From positions 1 to 28,515 of the forward strand of contig DJMJ01000035.1 in the NCBI GenBank assembly GCA_002435325.1: DNA of 28,515 nucleotides. Direction: 5' to 3'. A program made the translations under genes and the position numbers. Shown here piece after piece: positions 22,322-28,515 of the stretch; within the stretch, counting starts at the first letter, position 1; each line of letters opens with the position of its first letter. This DNA is from Nitrospira sp. UBA6493 (GTDB lineage Bacteria; Nitrospirota; Nitrospiria; Nitrospirales; Nitrospiraceae). The notes under the pieces were generated by a model. That model did no database searches. It was not told where the DNA came from and worked only from the letters and a program-made list of their open reading frames with translations.

Positions 22322-22398
22322 CGCCAGTCCAATCCTAAGTTATTGAAAGAACCATTGTTCTTGGCACGGGACCGCTTTAGCAACACGAGGCAACACCT

Positions 22399-25368
22399 AT
22401 GATGAAGGCATGGCTTCTCGACGAGATGTTCCGGTTCGATCGGCTGATTTTATCCGCCGAAGGCACTCAGAGCGAATGGGGTGCCGGCGATTCGATCGCC
22501 GCAGATGAAGAACTGCCGCCGCCCCCGCAAAACGTGCAGGCCAAGCCAGGCAACGGCCGGGTCACGATTACGTGGGATCCTGTGCCGGACGCCATGTACT
22601 ACAATCTTTATTTTCAGACCACCAAGGGCGTGCAGATCAAGTATTCCGAACTCACCCGTCCGATTGCCAGCGCAGATGATTTCAAGGCGGTGATCGGAGT
22701 GAAGAAGGAGAAGGCGAGTTGTCTGGAGGGATCTACCTCGCCGTTCGTGCACGACGATCTGGCAAACGGCACGTGTTACCACTATGTGGTGACGGTCGTG
22801 ACGCAAAAAGGCGAAAGCCCCGAGTCGCAGGAAGTCATGGCGATTCCATCGCCCTATCTGCTGGCCATGGTGATCGGCCAGGAGGGGGCCGATCACGGTG
22901 AATTCAGCTCCCCCACCGGCATTACGCTCGACAAAGACGGCAACATTTATGTGGCCGATACGGATAATCATTCGATCCAAAAGTTTGCGAAGGACGGAAA
23001 TTTTCTGGCCCGGTGGGGCAGCGAGCCGAGCTCTCAGGAAGGCTGTTTCTATTACCCCCGCGGACTGGCTGTTGGGCCGGACGATGTGATCTACATCGCC
23101 GATAGCGGGAATAACCGCGTGCAGAAGTTCGATCTCGAAGGCAACGTGATGAAGGCCTGGGGCAAGTTCGGCTTCGCCTGGCGCGGCGCCGACATGGGCA
23201 AGTTCGATGTGCCCTGGGGACTGACGACGGATCAAGAGGGCAATGTCTACGTTTCAGATACGAGCAATGCCCGCATTCAGAAGTTTCAGGCCGACGGCCA
23301 GCCGCTCTTGAAGTGGGGGCGCGACGGCAGCTTCGATGGCGCGTTCTTCTTCCCGCGCGGCGTGGCGGTCGATTTCGTCGGTAATATTTATGTGGCCGAC
23401 GAGAGCAACAATCGCATCCAGAAGTTCGATGCGCGCGGCAGCTTTCTTACCAAGTGGGGGCGAGAAGGCAACGGCCCCGGACAATTCAAGTCTCCCTGGG
23501 GCATCGCCTGCGACTCCCTCGGCAACGTCTATGTGGTCGACAGCGGCAATCACAGGATTCAAAAGTTCGACGGCAACGGCACGTTCCTGTGCTCGTTCGG
23601 CAATCGCGGCAAGACAGAAGGGCAGTTGAACTTTCCCTACGGCATTGCGGTCGATAAAGAAGGCGCAGTGTATGTCGTCGATAGCGGCAACAACCGGGTC
23701 GTCAAGTATGTGCCGACCGAAGAGGAAATCACGCGCGGGAAGGAACAGTCGGCCAAGGCGCCTGCGACCGGGACGGTGCAGCCTCCTCGTAGCGTCGCGG
23801 TGAAGCCGGGCGATACGGAAATATTCTTGAGCTGGATGGACGTCCCGGGGGCGGTCTCCTACAACCTGTATTTCGGGACCGTGCCGAATCTCACTCTGCA
23901 AAGCGGGACCAAGGTCGAAGGCGTGACCAATCCGTATACCCACACAGGCCTGACCAACGACACGCCGTACTTCTATGCGATCAGCGCGGTGTTCGAGGAC
24001 GGAGCCGAAAGCGAACTGTCCGAAGAAGTCGCGGCTACGCCGGTACTTATCGATATTACGGCTCCACAGAATCCCTATGCGGTCATCAATCACGGCGCGT
24101 TCATGACGAATTCGCCGGAAGTGGTCGTGACCATTTCGGCCACCGACTTGGATACCGGAGTCGGCGCGTACTTCATCTCGGAAAGTCCGTTGACGCCGAT
24201 GGCGGGCACGCCGGGATGGGTGGATGTCACGCCGGCGGTCAAGTTCGGCGCGACGATTCCGTTCATTCTATCGCCCGCCGACGGACAGAAGACGATTTAT
24301 GTCTGGTTCAAGGACGTCGGCAACAACGTTTCGACGCCGGCCAGTGCCACGATTCTCGTCAATACGTCCGGGTATCTCTGCGTTGCCAAATGGGGCAAGC
24401 CTGGTCGCGGCGCGTCGCTCCTGCACGGCGGCGAATTCATGGCGCCGATGTACGGGTTGTGCGTCGACCAGCAGGGCTCGTTGTTTGTCGTCGATAACGG
24501 CAACAACCGCATTCAGAAGTTCGACAACGCCGGGAACTTCATTATCCTTTGGGGCAATTTCGGATCGGCTAACGCCAATTTCCATAATCCCACTGGCATC
24601 GCCTGCGACGGCAAGGGTGACGTGTGGGTGGTCGATACGAACAACCACCGCGTCCAGAAGTTCGACGGCAAGCTCGGCGGATATATGATGAAGTTCGGAT
24701 CGCGCGGCAACGGCGAAGGCCAGTTCAATGCGCCCTGGGGCATTGCGGTCGATCGTGTGCGCGGCTTCGTCTACGTGGTCGACAGCGCCAACTTCCGCGT
24801 GCAGAAGTTCGATATGGCCGGTGAATTCATCATGGCCTGGGGCAGCTTCGGCAACGGCGATGGCCAGTTCTACTTCCCTCGCGGCATCGCCGTCGATCAG
24901 AACGACGGAACGGTGTATGTCGTGGATATGGGCAACCATCGCATCCAGAAATTCGATACCAGCACGAATGTGCTGCCGCAGCTGTTGACCAAGTGGGGTG
25001 GTAGCGCCGAAGCGGGGCACGCGAGCAGTCCATTGGCGCAAGAAGCTGGACAGCTGCGGAATCCCTGGGGCGTGGCAGTGGACGGCGCGGGCGACGTGTA
25101 TGTGACCGATGCCGGAAATCAGCGCATCCAGAAGTTCGACAAGGAAGGCAATTACATCACGCAGTGGGGCGGCTACGGCAACGGCGATGGGCAGTTCAAT
25201 TTCCCGTACGGGATTGCCGTCGATGCCAAAGGCAGTGTGTTTGTCGTCGATAGCGGGAATACCCGCGTACAGCAATTCATGCCGGCCGACGAAGGCAGCG
25301 AGCGGTTGCAGGAAGATGCCGCAGCCATGGCGGAGCTCGACAAAGGGCAGAACGCGCAGCGGACCTAA
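22399..25368 (+). CDS. Large fibronectin-III/NHL-repeat protein with two six-repeat NHL arrays
   Basis: The 989-residue protein has a symmetric layout. Residues about 40-150 are a fibronectin-III-like domain (NGRVTITWDPVPDAMYYNLY). Residues about 160-440 hold six NHL repeats (e.g. FKSPWGIACDSLGNVYVVDS). A second fibronectin-III-like domain lies at about 460-548 (DTEIFLSWMDVPGAVSYNLY), and an Ig-like segment at about 555-660 (PEVVVTISATDLDTGVGAYF). Another six NHL repeats fill about 670-960 (e.g. FNFPYGIAVDAKGSVFVVDS). Each NHL repeat carries the P-x-G-I-A-V-D ... V-D-S-x-N-x-R-I-Q-K-F pattern, and six repeats make one beta-propeller. No catalytic motif is evident; binding or scaffolding is likely. 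No signal peptide can be seen at the N-terminus (MMKAWLLDEMFRFDRLILSA), which is odd for this domain mix. GAGG at 22387-22390 supports the start. Confidence 0.92.
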   Translation: MMKAWLLDEMFRFDRLILSAEGTQSEWGAGDSIAADEELPPPPQNVQAKPGNGRVTITWDPVPDAMYYNLYFQTTKGVQIKYSELTRPIASADDFKAVIGVKKEKASCLEGSTSPFVHDDLANGTCYHYVVTVVTQKGESPESQEVMAIPSPYLLAMVIGQEGADHGEFSSPTGITLDKDGNIYVADTDNHSIQKFAKDGNFLARWGSEPSSQEGCFYYPRGLAVGPDDVIYIADSGNNRVQKFDLEGNVMKAWGKFGFAWRGADMGKFDVPWGLTTDQEGNVYVSDTSNARIQKFQADGQPLLKWGRDGSFDGAFFFPRGVAVDFVGNIYVADESNNRIQKFDARGSFLTKWGREGNGPGQFKSPWGIACDSLGNVYVVDSGNHRIQKFDGNGTFLCSFGNRGKTEGQLNFPYGIAVDKEGAVYVVDSGNNRVVKYVPTEEEITRGKEQSAKAPATGTVQPPRSVAVKPGDTEIFLSWMDVPGAVSYNLYFGTVPNLTLQSGTKVEGVTNPYTHTGLTNDTPYFYAISAVFEDGAESELSEEVAATPVLIDITAPQNPYAVINHGAFMTNSPEVVVTISATDLDTGVGAYFISESPLTPMAGTPGWVDVTPAVKFGATIPFILSPADGQKTIYVWFKDVGNNVSTPASATILVNTSGYLCVAKWGKPGRGASLLHGGEFMAPMYGLCVDQQGSLFVVDNGNNRIQKFDNAGNFIILWGNFGSANANFHNPTGIACDGKGDVWVVDTNNHRVQKFDGKLGGYMMKFGSRGNGEGQFNAPWGIAVDRVRGFVYVVDSANFRVQKFDMAGEFIMAWGSFGNGDGQFYFPRGIAVDQNDGTVYVVDMGNHRIQKFDTSTNVLPQLLTKWGGSAEAGHASSPLAQEAGQLRNPWGVAVDGAGDVYVTDAGNQRIQKFDKEGNYITQWGGYGNGDGQFNFPYGIAVDAKGSVFVVDSGNTRVQQFMPADEGSERLQEDAAAMAELDKGQNAQRT

Positions 25369-25400
25369 TGAACGCGCAGTGAGGGCAGGGCGAGGAAAGC

Positions 25401-26867
25401 ATGCTGGATAAAGAGCCGCGATTGGGTCTTACTTACGACGATGTGGTCCTGGTTCCGTCGAAGTCGCAGGTGTTGCCGAACGAAGTCGATACGCACACTA
25501 ATGTGACCCGCAACATTCGGATCCATATTCCGATGGTGAGTGCGGCGATGGATACCGTCACCGAGTCGCGGTTGGCTATTGCCATGGCCCGTGAAGGCGG
25601 CATCGGCATTATTCATCGCGTGCTGTCTCCGGCGGATCAGGCAATTGAGGTCGATCGAGTCAAAAAATCCGAGAGCGGGATGATTCTCGATCCGATCACC
25701 ATCTCGCCAGATCAGACGATTCGCGATGCCCATGCGCTCATGGCGAAATACCGGATTTCCGGCATTCCCGTGACGAAACAGGCGAAGCTGGTCGGGATTT
25801 TGACGAACCGCGATTTGCGGTTTGAAAGTCGGATGGATTTGAAGGTGTCGCAGGTGATGCGGCGGGACAAATTAGTCACAGCGCCTGAAGGCACCAGTCT
25901 GGAAAAGGCCCGCGAGATTCTGCATGAACACCGGATTGAAAAGCTGCCGGTCGTCAACAAGCATTTCGAGCTCAAAGGGCTTATCACGATCAAGGATATC
26001 GAAAAGCGGATCAAATATCCCAACGCCTGCAAAGATGCGCATGGGCGCCTTCGCGTCGGCGCGGCGCTGGGGGTGGGGCCGGACACCGATGAGCGGGCGA
26101 GTTTGCTGCAGAAGGCCGGTGTGGATCTCGTCGTCGTCGATACGGCGCACGGCCATTCCCAGGCGGTTCTAGATACGGTCAAACGAGTTAAAAAGAATCA
26201 TCCCGATTTGGAATTGATCGCCGGCAATATTGCGACGGCGGCCGCGGCGAAAGATCTCCTCAAGATGGGGGTCGATGCGGTGAAAGTCGGCGTGGGGCCC
26301 GGGTCGATTTGCACCACGCGCATCGTATCAGGGGCGGGGATGCCGCAGCTGACCGCGATTGCCGATTGCGCCAAGGCCTTGCGCGGAACCGGGGTGCCGA
26401 TCATTGCAGACGGAGGGATCAAGTTCTCCGGTGATATTGCCAAGGCGCTGGCAGCTGGCGCGTCCTCCGTCATGTTGGGTGGATTGTTGGCAGGGACCGA
26501 AGAGTCGCCCGGCGAAACGGTGTTGTATCAAGCCAGGACCTATAAGGTATATCGCGGTATGGGTTCGATCGGCGCTATGGAGCGGGGCGGCGGAGATCGA
26601 TATGGCCAAGGCGGCCGTCCAGCGCAAAAGCTGGTGCCAGAAGGCATCGAAGGCCGTGTCCCGTACAAAGGTCAGTTGGCGGCAGTCGTCTATCAGTTGG
26701 TTGGCGGCGTGAAGTCCGGGATGGGTTATTGCGGATGCCGGACGATTGCGGAACTGCAGCAAAAAGCCACCTTCATCAGGCAGACCGTGGCCGGCCTGCG
26801 CGAAAGCCACGTGCACGACGTCATCATCACCAAAGAAGCACCGAACTACCGGATGGATTGGGAGTGA
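25401..26867 (+). CDS. guaB: Inosine-5'-monophosphate dehydrogenase
   Basis: GuaB oxidises IMP to XMP with NAD+, the first committed step to GMP. At 488 residues it has the usual length. The N-terminal barrel start is LGLTYDDVVLVPSKSQVLPN. Two CBS motifs are inserted at about residues 95-210 (DPITISPDQTIRDAHALMAK; KLVTAPEGTSLEKAREILHE). The catalytic loop is GVGPGSICTTR with nucleophile Cys304. The phosphate-binding ADGGIKFSGDIAKALAAGAS and the mobile flap RGMGSIGAM follow. A Shine-Dalgarno (GAGG) lies a few bases before the ATG. The gene is 32 nt behind the NHL protein gene and 118 nt ahead of guaA, the classic guaBA order. Confidence 0.98.
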   Translation: MLDKEPRLGLTYDDVVLVPSKSQVLPNEVDTHTNVTRNIRIHIPMVSAAMDTVTESRLAIAMAREGGIGIIHRVLSPADQAIEVDRVKKSESGMILDPITISPDQTIRDAHALMAKYRISGIPVTKQAKLVGILTNRDLRFESRMDLKVSQVMRRDKLVTAPEGTSLEKAREILHEHRIEKLPVVNKHFELKGLITIKDIEKRIKYPNACKDAHGRLRVGAALGVGPDTDERASLLQKAGVDLVVVDTAHGHSQAVLDTVKRVKKNHPDLELIAGNIATAAAAKDLLKMGVDAVKVGVGPGSICTTRIVSGAGMPQLTAIADCAKALRGTGVPIIADGGIKFSGDIAKALAAGASSVMLGGLLAGTEESPGETVLYQARTYKVYRGMGSIGAMERGGGDRYGQGGRPAQKLVPEGIEGRVPYKGQLAAVVYQLVGGVKSGMGYCGCRTIAELQQKATFIRQTVAGLRESHVHDVIITKEAPNYRMDWE

Positions 26868-26985
26868 GCCGGAGCGAATGGCTGATGGCGCATAGCTGAT
26901 AGCAGAAGCGCCGGATGCCGATTCTTCACGACCTGCCGAATCCTCTTTCTGAACTATCAGCCATCAGCGATACGCTCTTTAAATC
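26868..26985. repeat. Imperfect inverted repeat in the guaB-guaA gap
   Basis: GCTGATGGC (26881-26889) and CTGATAG (26896-26902) on the left match, as reverse complement, CTATCAG (26954-26960) and GCCATCAGC (26960-26968) on the right. The left arm has an extra 6-7 bases between its two blocks. The loop is about 51 nt. The TGATAGC/TGATGGC units look like a family of small interspersed palindromic repeats. No promoter is clear in this gap. Confidence 0.6.
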
Positions 26986-28515
26986 ATGGAACTTTGGCAC
27001 AATAGAATTCTGGTTCTCGATTTCGGCTCACAGTATACGCAACTGATCGCCCGGCGGATCCGCGAGGCGCAGGTCTACTCGCAGATTCTCCCTTGTACGG
27101 CTTCGCTGGCGACCATCCTGGCCTATCGTCCGCAGGGTATCGTCCTGTCAGGCGGCCCGTCGAGCGTCTACGAAAAGAAAGCGCCTTCCGTTCCAAAAGA
27201 GTTATTCGAGCAGGGCATTCCCATTCTCGGCATTTGTTACGGCATGCAGTTGGTGACGCATCTGTCCGGCGGGAAGGTCGTGAAGGCGCCGCATCGGGAG
27301 TATGGCCGGGCGGATCTTCTGATCGATGATCGCAGCGATCTTTTTAAAGGAATTGGCAAAGGCGGCTCCTCGGTGGTCTGGATGTCCCACGGGGATCGGA
27401 TCGAGCGCATGCCATCGGGATTCCGATCTATCGCCCATACGAGCAATTCGCCTGTGGCTGCGATGAAGTCGGACGATGGCGAGCGGCGCATCTACTGCCT
27501 CCAGTTCCATCCCGAAGTCGCGCACACGCCGGAAGGGGCGGCGATCCTCAAAAACTTTGTCTACGAAATCTGCGGGTGTACCCCGACCTGGACCATGCAG
27601 TCCTATGTCGATACGGCGGTGCAGCAGATCAAGGAGCAGGTCGGGAAAGATCGTGTGATTTGCGCGCTGAGTGGCGGAGTCGACTCGTCGGTGGCCGCAG
27701 CGCTCACGCATCGCGCCATCGGCGACCAGCTGACCTGCATCTTCGTCGATAACGGCGTGTTGCGGGCGGGTGAGCGCGAGCAGGTGAAAAAGACGTTTGC
27801 CTCGCAGATGCATCTGAACATGCGCATCCTCGATCGCACGAACCAGTTTCTGGACGGGCTGAAGGGTGTGTCCGACCCCGAGCGGAAACGCAAGATCATC
27901 GGACGCCTGTTCATCAAGAATTTTGACGAAGAGTCCAAGAAGTTGAAGGGCATCAAGTATCTGGTCCAGGGCACGTTGTATCCGGACGTGATCGAAAGCG
28001 TGAGCTTCAAAGGCCCCTCGGCCACGATCAAGACGCACCATAACGTGGGTGGGTTGCCGGCCCGCATGAAGTTGAAGCTCATTGAGCCCTTGCGCGAACT
28101 GTTTAAAGATGAAGTCCGTGTGCTGGGCAAGGAATTGGGCTTGCCGGATGAGATCGTCTGGCGGCAGCCGTTCCCCGGTCCCGGTCTCGCGATTCGGGTG
28201 CTCGGCGCCGTGACGAAGGAGCGATTGGCGATCCTTCGTGGGGCGGAAACGATCGTCGATCAGGAAATCCGTGGAGCGGGTCTCTACCGGGAAATCTGGC
28301 AATTTTTTGCCGTTCTGTTGCCGATCCGGACCGTTGGCGTCATGGGCGATCAACGGACCTATGACAACGTCGTGGCCATTCGTGCGGTCACCAGTGTGGA
28401 CGGTATGACCGCCGACTGGGCCAAGATTCCGTATGAGGTTCTGGGCCGCATGTCGAACCGGATAATCAATGAAGTAAAGGGCGTGAATCGGGTCGTCTAC
28501 GACATCAGTTCGAAG
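26986..28515 (+). CDS. guaA: GMP synthase (glutamine-hydrolysing), 3' end cut by window
   Basis: GuaA aminates XMP to GMP using glutamine and ATP. The frame is open from ATG 26986 to the window end (510 codons); the family length of about 515-525 means only a handful of residues are missing. The N-terminal class I glutamine amidotransferase domain starts RILVLDFGSQYTQLIARRIR and has the nucleophile Cys84 in LGICYGMQL, with His and Glu in QFHPEV. The ATP pyrophosphatase domain has the P-loop ALSGGVDSSVAAAL (about residues 225-238), and the C-terminal dimer domain includes RQPFPGPGLAIRVLG and VGVMGDQRTYDNVVAIRAV. No strong Shine-Dalgarno precedes the ATG. The gene is preceded by the inverted repeat described above. 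Confidence 0.98.
   Translation, partial: MELWHNRILVLDFGSQYTQLIARRIREAQVYSQILPCTASLATILAYRPQGIVLSGGPSSVYEKKAPSVPKELFEQGIPILGICYGMQLVTHLSGGKVVKAPHREYGRADLLIDDRSDLFKGIGKGGSSVVWMSHGDRIERMPSGFRSIAHTSNSPVAAMKSDDGERRIYCLQFHPEVAHTPEGAAILKNFVYEICGCTPTWTMQSYVDTAVQQIKEQVGKDRVICALSGGVDSSVAAALTHRAIGDQLTCIFVDNGVLRAGEREQVKKTFASQMHLNMRILDRTNQFLDGLKGVSDPERKRKIIGRLFIKNFDEESKKLKGIKYLVQGTLYPDVIESVSFKGPSATIKTHHNVGGLPARMKLKLIEPLRELFKDEVRVLGKELGLPDEIVWRQPFPGPGLAIRVLGAVTKERLAILRGAETIVDQEIRGAGLYREIWQFFAVLLPIRTVGVMGDQRTYDNVVAIRAVTSVDGMTADWAKIPYEVLGRMSNRIINEVKGVNRVVYDISSK

Noticed and set aside
24268..25275. A 335-codon minus-strand frame opposite the NHL array
   Set aside because: It mirrors the repeated NHL codons and has periodic low-complexity content; it has no independent support.
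22890..25280. Regularly spaced similar DNA segments, considered as a CRISPR or tandem-repeat array
   Set aside because: The periodicity is that of NHL codons in one continuous reading frame; the units are diverged and coding.
27202..28353. A 383-codon minus-strand frame opposite guaA
   Set aside because: It is antisense to an unmistakable guaA, with a composition (His/Arg/Leu-rich) typical of shadow frames in GC-rich genes.

Overview
The window is a moderately GC-rich bacterial chromosome segment with dense housekeeping genes, mostly on the + strand. The gene set fits Nitrospira (phylum Nitrospirota): PurL/PurF, an iron-sulfur-type PurF, RecG with a long N-terminal extension, ScpA/ScpB, GuaB/GuaA and a large fibronectin-III/NHL protein. 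The taxon is an inference from gene style and was not checked by any search.

Layout. Positions 1-3005 hold the 3' part of purL and a complete purF, followed by a PilZ-domain gene. Positions 3395-7280 hold a secreted CxxC thioredoxin-like protein with its own promoter, then a tight run of five genes: a 79-residue unknown, a metallo-beta-lactamase-fold protein with a degraded metal motif, a TPR protein, a 144-residue unknown and an O-methyltransferase-like protein. From 7150 to 10513 lie a small membrane protein (minus), a DCC-family thiol protein, an exported internally repetitive protein and a convergent membrane-anchored TPR/gluzincin peptidase. Positions 10669-14464 carry recG, a coiled-coil protein and a Ppx/GppA phosphatase.

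Positions 14465-15725 are the accessory part. They hold a small basic orphan and a HigB/HigA-type toxin-antitoxin pair. The pair sits between a degenerate 3' fragment and the intact 3' end of the same methyltransferase gene, so it is flanked by a direct repeat of about 112 bp. The intact gene (15726-17216, minus) joins a PqqD-like N-terminal segment to a SAM methyltransferase and is followed upstream by a cupredoxin gene. Next come a lysine-rich histone-H1-like protein with an acidic tail, an unknown, an exported pentapeptide-type repeat protein, scpA-scpB (ScpB with a long acidic tail), a 989-residue protein with two six-repeat NHL arrays, guaB, and guaA running off the window.

Purine synthesis brackets the window: PurL and PurF act in IMP synthesis, and GuaB and GuaA turn IMP into GMP. 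ScpA/ScpB, RecG and the histone-like protein serve chromosome structure and repair.

The signal I consider most worth following is regulatory. At four genes (7572 minus, 15020, 19197, 20381) a good sigma70-type promoter puts its -10 box only 6-7 nt before the start codon, and no Shine-Dalgarno sequence is visible. These genes look leaderless, whereas most of their neighbours have clear Shine-Dalgarno sequences. The best candidate for an undescribed biochemical system is the PqqD-like/methyltransferase fusion, but no partner peptide is recognisable in the window.
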